Of a stretch of 64,000 nucleotides of DNA, positions 9,190 to 17,128 are shown in pieces. The first letter of the stretch is position 1; every line of letters begins with the position of its first letter. Below the pieces are notes generated by a model. It ran no database searches and was not told where the DNA came from. It saw only the letters and a program-made list of their open reading frames with translations. The DNA is from Fibrobacter sp. UWB13 (lineage in GTDB: Bacteria > Fibrobacterota > Fibrobacteria > Fibrobacterales > Fibrobacteraceae), in assembly GCF_900177805.1 (NCBI RefSeq), contig NZ_FXAX01000001.1, positions 1,984,001 through 2,048,000 of the forward strand, given 5' to 3'. The translations under genes and the position numbers were made by a program.

Positions 9190-9689
9190 TGAACCTCCAG
9201 AGTTTTAACTTTGGCCTGCAACCCGCGCAAACGCTTGCGCACACCGCTTACCGAGAGTCCGACTTCACGGGCAGTCTCTTCGAGCGTCATTCCATCGACA
9301 AAATGGAGGACTGCCATTGTGCGGCTAGATTCGGGTTCCTTCGAAAAGAGCTTTGCCAGCACATTTTTCGTTTCGTAATCGTCATGCTCGTCTTCGGCAC
9401 AGGCGATGCTCAAAAGCAGGCTAGAAGAATCTACGTCAAGTCCACGACGGCGCTTGTCACGAATGCGGTTGAGGCAAAGTCTCGTTGCCGTATTCCACAA
9501 AAGGCTGCTCGGCGATTCCATATCCAGGCGTTCCGATGCAGAGTAAATCCGCAAAAAAACGTCTTGCATGAGGTCGCTAGCATCAGCGTCATCGCGAAGG
9601 AGTTGCAGGCAGCGCCTATAGACCATAGGCGCATACTTCTCGTAAATCTTTGCAAATCCTGCTTTTTTTAAGGTTTCTAGGCTTTTCAC
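9186..9689 (-). CDS. ECF-type RNA polymerase sigma factor
   Basis: 167 aa. Region 2 about 15-85 (YEKYAPMVYRRCLQLL, then DLMQDVFLRIY) and region 4 about 115-160 with a helix-turn-helix (TLEETAREVGLSVSGVRKRL). No region 3, as in ECF sigmas. The GTG start at 9689 lies only about 8 nt past the putative -10 of its own promoter (9698-9725) and has no Shine-Dalgarno, so the transcript may be leaderless or nearly so. It heads an operon sigma / anti-sigma / caspase-like protein. Because the same promoter sequence precedes it, the TonB receptor operon and the DUF3450/ExbB-like operon, it probably activates all three. Confidence 0.85.
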   Translation of the reverse strand: MKSLETLKKAGFAKIYEKYAPMVYRRCLQLLRDDADASDLMQDVFLRIYSASERLDMESPSSLLWNTATRLCLNRIRDKRRRGLDVDSSSLLLSIACAEDEHDDYETKNVLAKLFSKEPESSRTMAVLHFVDGMTLEETAREVGLSVSGVRKRLRGLQAKVKTLEVQ

Positions 9690-9697
9690 GTTTATGT

Positions 9698-9725
9698 AAC
9701 ACCGGAGGTATTCAAAAGTGTTACC
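9698..9725 (-). promoter_or_regulatory. Putative autoregulated promoter of the ECF sigma operon
   Basis: Minus strand: GGTAACACTTTT, ten bases, GGTGTT, with GGTAAC (-35) and GGTGTT (-10) 16 bp apart. Third and best member of the motif set in this window; its presence before the sigma gene itself is the usual mark of ECF autoregulation. Confidence 0.75.
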
Positions 9726-9768
9726 TAAAAAATAAAAATTTTGAATTATTCTCTATAAATAAGAAGTC

Positions 9769-9816
9769 GATCCCGGCACAAGGCCGGGATGACAAAGCAA
9801 TGCGGCCGGGATGACA
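9769..9816. repeat. Palindromic repeat, ATCCCGGC type, one full and one partial copy
   Basis: GATCCCGGC-ACAAG-GCCGGGATGACA, followed nine bases later by a second GGCCGGGATGACA. It lies 3' of the nitroreductase gene and 5' of the sigma promoter and could act as a terminator for the nitroreductase transcript. Member of the TGTCATCC-ended repeat family. Confidence 0.7.
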
Positions 9817-9819
9817 GCG

Positions 9820-10530
9820 CTAAATCGTGTCTGAACTGCGCAAAGTTTGCATGGAACGGCGGAAAATTTCCTTGCCAGAGCCAATTTCAAAGAAATACTT
9901 GAAAATTCCAAGATCGACCTTGCTAAAAAAGCCCAAACGCTTCTCCGCAAAAACACGACCGCTCTCATCAACGCTAAATTTAGCCTTGAACTGGTTCAAA
10001 GCCGAAGGCGCAAGCATCACACAATCAATCCCCTTCTTAAACCAATCCGGAGATTGATCGTAATCCGGCGCAATTCGCGTCACAGGCTTCATCGGGTGCT
10101 GCACACCCTGCGTCTCCCCATTGCCAATCGCAATCACGAGTTCCAGCTTTTCGCCATCGTCAATTTCAATCGTCGGAGTCTTCTTGAACGTAAGACCGAC
10201 CACGCAAGTATTGAGCCCAATCATCTGCGCCAAAAGCACGATATCCGCCGTCGCATACCCCACGCGTTCATCGAGCGAAGCTTCGCACCCCGCCACAGAC
10301 TTTTGACCCGCAATCGCAATGTAATTTTTCACATTTCGAAACGAGCCGTAATGCGCCAAGCGACCGCTAAATGCCACATCGTCATTTAAAACAAGCTGCA
10401 TGTGGAGTGCAAAATTTTCATTCAACCAACGAATCCGCGACTGCAATTCTTCGACCTGCTCTTTGGTCAAAGGCGTCGAAGCATACCTACGCACAGAATG
10501 TCGTGCTAAAACAGCCTCTTCAATAGTCAT
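9820..10530 (-). CDS. Nitroreductase family protein
   Basis: 236 aa from the ATG at 10530, which has a strong GGAGG five bases upstream. The N-terminal TIEEAVLARHSVRRYASTPL motif is the FMN-binding Arg-His-Ser-Val-Arg-Arg signature of the nitroreductase fold; later YATADIVLLAQMIGLNTCVVG is the usual dimer/flavin helix. It would be an FMN-dependent NAD(P)H oxidoreductase in the cytoplasm; the substrate cannot be read from sequence. The last 90 residues are less typical (ML.PSALNQFKAKFSV) but match the C-terminal FMN-site pattern PSALN. Monocistronic, on the same strand as the sigma operon but separated by 130 bp containing palindromes and the sigma promoter. Confidence 0.8.
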   Translation of the reverse strand: MTIEEAVLARHSVRRYASTPLTKEQVEELQSRIRWLNENFALHMQLVLNDDVAFSGRLAHYGSFRNVKNYIAIAGQKSVAGCEASLDERVGYATADIVLLAQMIGLNTCVVGLTFKKTPTIEIDDGEKLELVIAIGNGETQGVQHPMKPVTRIAPDYDQSPDWFKKGIDCVMLAPSALNQFKAKFSVDESGRVFAEKRLGFFSKVDLGIFKYFFEIGSGKEIFRRSMQTLRSSDTI

Positions 10531-10581
10531 AAAGCCTCCTTCTCTAAAGCTCCCCAATCTTTTCTGTTCTAAACTACAATT

Positions 10582-11088
10582 TTACAGCTCAATTGTCTCG
10601 TCATCACTCTTGATAAAATCAATTAAGCGCTCCAACGTGAGGGCTGCCCCCATATTCCCCGCATCGGCAACACCTTCTACACGCAAGGAACACTCCCAGA
10701 CAATCGCCACGCGATACCCCAAGAGCGAAAGTTCGTGTTGCGTTTTAATATCGCGCACAATGTTGCGGTCGAACTTGTCGTTCCAAAATGCAGAATTCGA
10801 CTTCGGACGGCTCGTGAGCTTGCAACCGTGCTGGTGCCAAAAACACCCGTTCACAAAAATCGCAACCCCATACCTTTGTACGAAAATATCCGGCGTCCCC
10901 GGCAAATCCCGACGGTGAAGCCGATAGCGGAACCCAGCCTCAAAAAGCGCCTTGCGCACAATCATCTCGGGCTTTGTATCCTCCGAATGGACCGCCTGCA
11001 TCATCTGCGAGCGGGTCATCGGCTTGCGAGACCTGCGCCTTTTTGCCGCCTTTTTCTTGGCACTCGATTTTTTTGAAACTTTATCCAC
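10582..11088 (-). CDS. vsr: Very short patch repair endonuclease (Vsr)
   Basis: 168 aa from the GTG at 11088 (GGGA upstream); the frame also opens further upstream to 11175 but that would run into the divergent peptidase gene's start region. After a Lys/Arg/Ser-rich tail come MTRSQMMQAVHSEDTKPE, then LPGTPDIFVQRYGVAIFVNGCFWHQH, which hold the Vsr catalytic Asp, the Phe-Val-His/Asn-Gly-Cys-Phe-Trp-His motif and zinc-site residues. Vsr nicks 5' of T in T:G mismatches made by deamination of 5-methylcytosine. No dcm-type gene is adjacent; the window's two m5C methyltransferases are 15 kb away. Confidence 0.9.
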   Translation of the reverse strand: MDKVSKKSSAKKKAAKRRRSRKPMTRSQMMQAVHSEDTKPEMIVRKALFEAGFRYRLHRRDLPGTPDIFVQRYGVAIFVNGCFWHQHGCKLTSRPKSNSAFWNDKFDRNIVRDIKTQHELSLLGYRVAIVWECSLRVEGVADAGNMGAALTLERLIDFIKSDDETIEL

Positions 11089-11176
11089 TATCGTGATCCC
11101 AATTACATTAAAAAAGATAAATTTAATTGCGTAACAACAGTGTAATTTATTTTGATTTTTTAATAGCAGGCACAAA

Positions 11177-12424
11177 ATGAAAGTTCAAGACCGCTTTTTA
11201 AAATACGTGAGCTTCACCACCACCTCCGACGAGAATAGCGAAAGTTGCCCGAGTACCAAGCAGCAACTCGAACTCGCCAAGTTTTTGACCGAGGAACTTG
11301 AACAGATTGGACTTTCACAAGTGAAGATGGATGAGAACGGCTACGTCTACGGACTTCTGCCCGCCACCGAAGGCCGCGAAAGCGACACGCCCATCGGATT
11401 CATCAGTCACATGGACACGTCACCGGATTTTTCGGGCGTAAACCCGAAACCGCAAATCATCGAAGATTACGATGGCGAAGATGTACCCCTCAAGGGCTCG
11501 GGAGCTGTGCTCAAGGTCGAAGACTTCCCCACGCTCAAATGGCTCAAGGGCCGCACACTCATCACGACTGACGGCACAACGCTCCTCGGCGCCGACGACA
11601 AGGCAGGCATTGCCGAAATCGTGACCGCCATGGAAGAGCTCATCGAAATCGACCGCCACGCCGAAAGCCGCGGTTACGAGAACCTCTCCGGCCACGGAGA
11701 CATTTGGGTCTGCTTCACACCAGACGAAGAAATCGGACGCGGCGCCGACCGTCTGGACTTGAGCTATTTCACGGCTAAATACGCCTACACCGTCGACGGC
11801 GGATACGAAGGCGACATCGCTTACGAGAACTTCAACGCCGCAAGCGCCACCTTCAAGATTCACGGCAAGGGCGTGCATCCCGGCGAAGCCAAGGGCATCA
11901 TGAAAAACGCAAGCCTCATGGCCGCCGAAATTGCGATGGCGCTCCCCGAAAACGAAACACCCGCCACCACCGAAGGCCGCGAAGGATTCTACCACCTGAC
12001 CGACATGCAAGGCGACGTGACCGAAGCGACACTCAGCTACATCGTCCGCGACCACGACCAGACGCGATTTGAAGAACGCCAAGAATTCCTACGCGAAATC
12101 GCCAAAAAGTTTAACGAAAAATTCGGCGAAGGCTCTATCGAGCTCGAGCTCAAGCATTCCTACAGCAACATGCTGCAGATCATCGAAAAAACGCCTGAAG
12201 TCCTTGAACGCGCACGCACCGCCATTGCTGCCGAAAACATCACGCCGGTAAGCGACCCTGTGCGCGGCGGCACCGACGGCGCCAAACTCAGCTTTATGGG
12301 ACTCCCCTGCCCAAATCTCGGCACGGGCGGCTACGGCTACCACGGTCCCTTCGAACACGTGACCGTCGAAGGCATGGAAACAGTCGTCCGCATCATCAAG
12401 AGAATCGCCACCAGCAGGGGTTAA
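11177..12424 (+). CDS. pepT: Peptidase T (tripeptide aminopeptidase)
   Basis: 415 aa, the usual length for PepT (M20B). Metal and catalytic motifs in order: FISHMDTSPD (H78, D80), LLGADDKAG (bridging D140), FTPDEEIGRGAD (general-base Glu and metal Glu about 184-185), YTVDGG (D207) and GYGYHGPFEHV (metal His near 388), also the VRGGTDGAKLS substrate loop. It releases the N-terminal residue from tripeptides in the cytoplasm with two zinc ions. It is divergent from vsr, and the 88 bp between their starts presumably carry both promoters. High GC and codon use like the housekeeping genes around it. Confidence 0.95.
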   Translation: MKVQDRFLKYVSFTTTSDENSESCPSTKQQLELAKFLTEELEQIGLSQVKMDENGYVYGLLPATEGRESDTPIGFISHMDTSPDFSGVNPKPQIIEDYDGEDVPLKGSGAVLKVEDFPTLKWLKGRTLITTDGTTLLGADDKAGIAEIVTAMEELIEIDRHAESRGYENLSGHGDIWVCFTPDEEIGRGADRLDLSYFTAKYAYTVDGGYEGDIAYENFNAASATFKIHGKGVHPGEAKGIMKNASLMAAEIAMALPENETPATTEGREGFYHLTDMQGDVTEATLSYIVRDHDQTRFEERQEFLREIAKKFNEKFGEGSIELELKHSYSNMLQIIEKTPEVLERARTAIAAENITPVSDPVRGGTDGAKLSFMGLPCPNLGTGGYGYHGPFEHVTVEGMETVVRIIKRIATSRG

Positions 12425-12509
12425 AAGCCCCGAAATCATTCCAATTTGAAATAATTAGCCGTTTGAAATCCTTGTAATATTATTATAGATTTCCCCAGTG
12501 GAGGGAAGA

Positions 12510-14063
12510 ATGTTACAAGGTTTACTTTCTTTTGAACTATTGGGACTCTCGGGAAATGCGTGGTTTACAATAGCTGTAATCCTCGCACTTTTTGCGTCCA
12601 TGATGTTTTCAAAATTGCGCACCGACCTCATCTTTGTCGCCGCCATGTCCGCTTTATTCATAAGCGGAGTCCTTGATGTCAAGAGCGCATTTGGCGGTTT
12701 CTGCGCACCGTCCGTCCTCGTCATTGGCGTCCTTTTCGCAGTCATTGCAGGTCTCAATCAGACAGGCGTTTTGAACTGGATTGTCAAGCACCTGATGGGC
12801 ACCCCAAAAACTCTCACGGGAGCCATCACGCGCCTCATGCTCCCCGTCGCCCTTTTAAGTTCTCTCCTCACCAACACGACCATCGTCGCCTTGTTCATCA
12901 ACATCGTGAAGATTTGGTCCAAAAAGCTCGGCATTTCGCCGTCCAAGCTTTTGATCCCACTCAGTTACGCTTCTGGAATGGGCGGCATCTGCACCTTGAT
13001 CGGAACTCCACCAAACCTCATTATTTCAGGGCTCTACACCGACGCGACCGGCATCCATCTCGGGATTTTCACGACAACGATTTGCGGGCTATTCTGCCTT
13101 GCTGTTGGCATTTTGTCTGTCATCGCACTGCAGAAGCTCCTCCCCGAACGCAAGTCCCCGTTAAGCGGGCTCAGCGATGACGAAATGACACTCGAACTCT
13201 GCGTGCCCTCAAAGCATAACTTTATCGGCATGACTTTGCGAGAAATCTACGACAGCAATCCGCGCGGTTTCGAGAAAGACAAGAACGGCATTCTCGCCAT
13301 CCGCCGTTTCGATAACGAAGTCGAAGTTGCTACCCCCGATTCCATCATCATGGGCGCAGACCACATCATCGTATCGGGCAAGGCGGAGCAACTCCAGTGG
13401 ATTTGCAACAACCTCAACTTGAAAAACGAGCATCTGGAAGGCGTCATTGAAAACGCAGCCGTCGGAAAAAAATTTGGAAAGAAAACCGTTATTTCCGCAG
13501 CAATCATGATTGCCATGGTGCTCCTTTCGGCATTTAATATAATGCCGTTACTTTCGTCTTGCATACTCGCTGCCGCAGCCATGATCCTTTTCCGTTGCTG
13601 TTCAAGCACGCAAGCAATGAACGCCATCAACTGGGAAATCATCATCGTTTTTGCAGGAAGCATTTGCCTTGGCAAAGCGCTTGAAATCACCGGTGTCGCC
13701 TCAAAAATCGCAAACAGCATTCTGAGCGTGAGCGGGAGTAACCCCTACATTACACTTGCCATCATGTGCGTTGTCGCAACCTTCATCACCGAATTCATCA
13801 GCAATACAGCAGCAGCAGCACTGTTCTGCCCCATTGCATTGAGCGCCGCGAGCGCCCTTGGCGTAAACCAGCTCACATTCTGTATCGCACTCATGATTGC
13901 CGCAAGCAGTAGCTTTGCTACCCCGATTGGCTCCCCCACCCACATGCTCGTTTACGGCCCGGGCGGTTACCATTTTACAGATTTTGTTAAAATCGGCCTT
14001 CCAATGAATTTTATCATCCTAGCCGCAAATATATTTATAACAACTTTGATTTTTCCCTTTTAA
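12510..14063 (+). CDS. SLC13/DASS-type permease with one TrkA-C domain
   Basis: 517 aa from the ATG at 12510, which follows GGAGGGAA; a GTG in the same frame at 12498 is inside that Shine-Dalgarno region. Two blocks of hydrophobic helices (about 5-205 and 325-515) flank a cytoplasmic region (about 215-310) with the TrkA-C/RCK-C layout (FIGMTLREIYDSN.. then ADHIIVSGKAEQL). The motif SYASGMGGICTLIGTPPNLI and its second-half counterpart SSSFATPIGSPTHMLVYG are the paired SNT-like substrate/sodium sites of the DASS family. Probable sodium- or proton-coupled transport of an anion (sulfate, dicarboxylate or similar); substrate not readable. Confidence 0.85.
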   Translation: MLQGLLSFELLGLSGNAWFTIAVILALFASMMFSKLRTDLIFVAAMSALFISGVLDVKSAFGGFCAPSVLVIGVLFAVIAGLNQTGVLNWIVKHLMGTPKTLTGAITRLMLPVALLSSLLTNTTIVALFINIVKIWSKKLGISPSKLLIPLSYASGMGGICTLIGTPPNLIISGLYTDATGIHLGIFTTTICGLFCLAVGILSVIALQKLLPERKSPLSGLSDDEMTLELCVPSKHNFIGMTLREIYDSNPRGFEKDKNGILAIRRFDNEVEVATPDSIIMGADHIIVSGKAEQLQWICNNLNLKNEHLEGVIENAAVGKKFGKKTVISAAIMIAMVLLSAFNIMPLLSSCILAAAAMILFRCCSSTQAMNAINWEIIIVFAGSICLGKALEITGVASKIANSILSVSGSNPYITLAIMCVVATFITEFISNTAAAALFCPIALSAASALGVNQLTFCIALMIAASSSFATPIGSPTHMLVYGPGGYHFTDFVKIGLPMNFIILAANIFITTLIFPF

Positions 14064-14127
14064 TAATATAAGTTAAAGTTATCAGTTTCATCAAAAAAGA
14101 TTATACATTAAACATACGGAGGTTACT

Positions 14128-14883
14128 ATGCATATTTCATTCATCATATTCAATATCTTTGTTCTCATTGTCATCGTCGTTGCTGCATACGCACTAGGGC
14201 GTAGAATCAGCAAGGAAACCAAGCAGAATGCGCCCGAAGCTTTGAACAACACGCCTTACGAAGACTGCGTCAAGGAAAACGAAGCCAAGTTCAAATACGG
14301 GACATTCACGGACGCCCGCGATGGAGAAACGTACCGCACCATTCAAATCGGAAACCAGGTCTGGATGGCAGAAAACCTGCGCTTCAAGACCGAAGGTAGC
14401 TACGCTCCGAACAACGATGAATCGAACGTCGCAAAGTTTGGTCGTTTGTACACATGGACAAAGGCTTTGGACATTCCTGATGAATACGCTGAACAGTCTA
14501 CGGCAAAAGACATCGAGATGCACAACAAAATCAAGGACAAGAACTACAAAGGCATTGCCCCAGAAGGTTGGCATATTCCGAGCAACAAGGAATGGGAACA
14601 GCTCCTCAGCAATCTTGACGCAAAGTCCGATGGTGGTGAGTTGCGCGGCAAATTCATGTGGAAGAACAAGGGCAAGGATACGTTCGGATTCTTCGCGCTC
14701 CCGGCGGGTTACCGCTTTGACAACGGCAACTTCTGCCATTTCAGCAGACGCGCCCGTTTCTGGAGCAAGGATGAATACGGCAAGGCTAATGCATTCCGCC
14801 TGAGCATTACCAACAATTCCGTTGATATCGAAGGCGTGTACAGATCCGACGCACTTTCAATCCGCTGTGTGAAGAACGTGTAA
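14128..14883 (+). CDS. FISUMP domain protein (Fibrobacter succinogenes major paralogous domain)
   Basis: 251 aa. One N-terminal membrane helix (about 5-27), then a FISUMP domain (about 55-250, TIGR02145): DARDGETYRTIQIGNQVW-MAENL, later GRLYTW, GIAPEGWHIPSNKEWEQLL, FGFFALPAGYR, FWSKDEY and the closing SIRCVKN. The family is expanded in Fibrobacter and related phyla and is thought to be surface-associated; its function is unknown. The fold resembles C-type-lectin/FGE-like domains, but the protein carries no enzymatic motif. Shine-Dalgarno GGAGG lies upstream and a strong terminator follows at 14909. It is good taxonomic evidence for Fibrobacter. Confidence 0.92.
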   Translation: MHISFIIFNIFVLIVIVVAAYALGRRISKETKQNAPEALNNTPYEDCVKENEAKFKYGTFTDARDGETYRTIQIGNQVWMAENLRFKTEGSYAPNNDESNVAKFGRLYTWTKALDIPDEYAEQSTAKDIEMHNKIKDKNYKGIAPEGWHIPSNKEWEQLLSNLDAKSDGGELRGKFMWKNKGKDTFGFFALPAGYRFDNGNFCHFSRRARFWSKDEYGKANAFRLSITNNSVDIEGVYRSDALSIRCVKNV

Positions 14884-14908
14884 TTGACGGCGAAGCCTAT
14901 ACAAAAGT

Positions 14909-14936
14909 CCCTCGCGAGTATTCGCGAGGGCTTTTT
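14909..14936 (+). terminator. Rho-independent terminator
   Basis: CCCTCGCGA, short loop, TCGCGAGGG, then CTTTTT. It closes the FISUMP gene transcript. Confidence 0.9.
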
Positions 14937-14974
14937 GTGTTCTTGTAAGTGCGTTTCCGTTCCGAGGAGGGGTG

Positions 14975-16942
14975 TTAGTTGGATGAATCGTTGCCGTGAA
15001 CGTAACTTACAAAAGCAAAGCGTTTGCTGTCGGGAGCCCAGGAATTGACATTGATAGTTCCTTGACCGCCGAAGAGTTTAAGAATCGTTTGCGGTGCAGA
15101 CCAAGAATCTGCAGGGAGTGCGCGGCGCATCAAGCGGAGTTCCACATTTTTGTTAGGCACATGCTCGCCCGGTCGCACATCCGTTTCCGTGTATGCCACC
15201 ATCACGACCTTTTGATGGTCCGGCGAAATATGCGGGAACCAGGTATTCCAATGCAAGTCATGCGTCATCTGCGTTTGTTCGGAGCCATCCGCCTTCATGC
15301 AGAATGCCTGCATACGCCCAGAGCGTTCGGAATTAAACCAGATATATTCGCCATTGCAATCATATTCAGGACCGTCATTCAGTCCAAATGCAGTTGTGAG
15401 GCGAGTTTCGTTACCGCCCGCCGCCGGAATTGTGTAAATGTCATACGAGCCGTTGCGTTCGGCACAGTACGCAAGCGTTTTCCCGTCAGGCGTGATTCCA
15501 TGCAAATAGCTTGGCGCAAGGGGCGTCACCAATCGCGGTTCGCGGCCATCAAAATAAATCTTGTAAATGCGTGAAAGTCCGTCTTCTTTGGAGTGGTGGC
15601 TCACGTAAATGCCGCTGCCATCCGGATCAAGAACGTGGTCATTATTGCAGTTATCCACATAATGACTTTCGATTTCTGTCACCTCACCTGTTGCAAGCGT
15701 GTACTTGAAAATGCGACCATTGCTATTGTACGTGAGGAACGCTCCGTCAGCGCTCCAGTTTGGGGCTTCAATCACGCAGTCGAATTCCTTGAGAACCTTC
15801 GCTTCGCCAGTTTCGATATCGAACACTTGCAAAATAGACTTGTCGCCGTTACGATTCCACGTTTCACCCGGAGAAATTTCAAACGTGTAACTCACGCCAA
15901 ACTGCTCGCGAATCTTGTCCATGAGCGTCATGAATTCCATCGTTTTGGCATGAGTCATTTCCGGGCGTTCCCAAACGACGGAGTACGCCGGGCCATCGCA
16001 AATTTCGTGCCGGAATTGCGCGGGATTTTCAATCGCTTCCTTGCAAGCGAGAACTTCGTATTCGTAGCAGTTGCAAAGACGCGAAGGCTCAACGGTTTCA
16101 ACGACATTTCCGGCATCGTCAAGCAATTCCAGTTTCACCATATCATTCAAGTTCTGCACGCGGATTTGCCCAGCCGTTCCGTAAATCACGCCCTCGTTAT
16201 GCGTCGGCGAAACCATTGAAGTCTTAAGATATGCTTTTTGGCCGTTTTCGTACGTGAGATTTATCCAGTCGCTCGCATCCACGCCCGTCTTGAACTTGAC
16301 GCATTTGCAATCCATCGACGTGATTTCGTTACGGACGAAATTGCCATCAGAAGTTTCGCGTGTGCCAAGGAACAAGTCCGCAAACGTAAGGCTGTAAATA
16401 CCGATATCCAAAAGCGCACCGCCCGCAAGCGCAGGGTCATGCATACGGTCACGATTGCTAAGTTTCATCGAGAAATCAGCTTCAACCGATTCAACATTTC
16501 CAATGCGACCGTCGCGAATCCAGCTACGAATCGTCTCTAGCGCAGGCAAGAATCGCGTCCACATCGCTTCGCACAAGAAAACGCCCTTATCATGCGCGAG
16601 CGAAATCACTTCTGCCGCAAGTTTTGCATTCGCCGTAAAAGCCTTTTCGACAAGAATATTTCGGCCATGTTCAATACAAAGTTTTGTAAATACATGATGA
16701 TGCGAATGCGGCGTCGCAATATAAATCAAATCGATTGCAGAATCCGCAACAAGTTCCTCGTAACTGCCATACGCTTTTTCAAAGCCATATTCCTTGGCAA
16801 AAGCAGTCGCCTTTTCCAAATCGCGGGATGCCACAGCGTAGCATTCCACGCCCATTCCCTGATTTTCCAAAGTTTTAACAGCAGCGGCCATCTTTGTCGC
16901 AATATGACCGCACCCAAGAATCGCAAACTTCAAATTTTTCAT
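14975..16942 (-). CDS. Gfo/Idh/MocA oxidoreductase fused to a TolB-like beta-propeller
   Basis: 655 aa from the ATG at 16942. Residues 1-about 335 are a Gfo/Idh/MocA dehydrogenase: Rossmann start FAILGCGHIATKM, YIATPHSHHHVF, NILVEKAFTANAKLA (the Glu-Lys of the catalytic EKP-type motif), then the alpha/beta C-terminal domain. Residues about 345-655 form PD40/TolB-type propeller blades: ILQVFDIETGEAKVL, APNWSADGAFLTYNSNGRIF, ITPDGKTLAYCAERNGSYDIY, DGPEYDCNGEYIWFNSERSG, HISPDHQKVVMVAYTE, SWAPDSKRFAFVSY. The second half alone matches stand-alone TolB-family proteins that often sit beside sugar-acid genes. No stop or frameshift is seen at the join. Neither half has a signal peptide, so a cytoplasmic enzyme is likely. 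The fusion is unusual. Confidence 0.8.
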   Translation of the reverse strand: MKNLKFAILGCGHIATKMAAAVKTLENQGMGVECYAVASRDLEKATAFAKEYGFEKAYGSYEELVADSAIDLIYIATPHSHHHVFTKLCIEHGRNILVEKAFTANAKLAAEVISLAHDKGVFLCEAMWTRFLPALETIRSWIRDGRIGNVESVEADFSMKLSNRDRMHDPALAGGALLDIGIYSLTFADLFLGTRETSDGNFVRNEITSMDCKCVKFKTGVDASDWINLTYENGQKAYLKTSMVSPTHNEGVIYGTAGQIRVQNLNDMVKLELLDDAGNVVETVEPSRLCNCYEYEVLACKEAIENPAQFRHEICDGPAYSVVWERPEMTHAKTMEFMTLMDKIREQFGVSYTFEISPGETWNRNGDKSILQVFDIETGEAKVLKEFDCVIEAPNWSADGAFLTYNSNGRIFKYTLATGEVTEIESHYVDNCNNDHVLDPDGSGIYVSHHSKEDGLSRIYKIYFDGREPRLVTPLAPSYLHGITPDGKTLAYCAERNGSYDIYTIPAAGGNETRLTTAFGLNDGPEYDCNGEYIWFNSERSGRMQAFCMKADGSEQTQMTHDLHWNTWFPHISPDHQKVVMVAYTETDVRPGEHVPNKNVELRLMRRALPADSWSAPQTILKLFGGQGTINVNSWAPDSKRFAFVSYVHGNDSSN

Positions 16943-17058
16943 ACCATAAATATAAATCGATCGCGCCCGAAACTTCAAAAAAAATTTTGCACCCCCTGTT
17001 TACCACTGTAGCCGAATAAAATCAAACCCGTTTTTCAGTTGCCGCCCACATTCAAGTC

Positions 17059-17085
17059 TGTCATGCCCGCCACCGCGCGGGCATC
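17059..17085. repeat. Palindromic repeat, ATGCCCGC type
   Basis: TGTCATGCCCGC-CACCGC-GCGGGCATCA, in the 186-bp gap between the divergent dehydrogenase fusion and the ketopantoate reductase. Same family as 6035-6060. Confidence 0.7.
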
Positions 17086-17128
17086 ACCCTCACCGTCAAA
17101 CGCTCTAGAATTTGATATATTTCACAGC

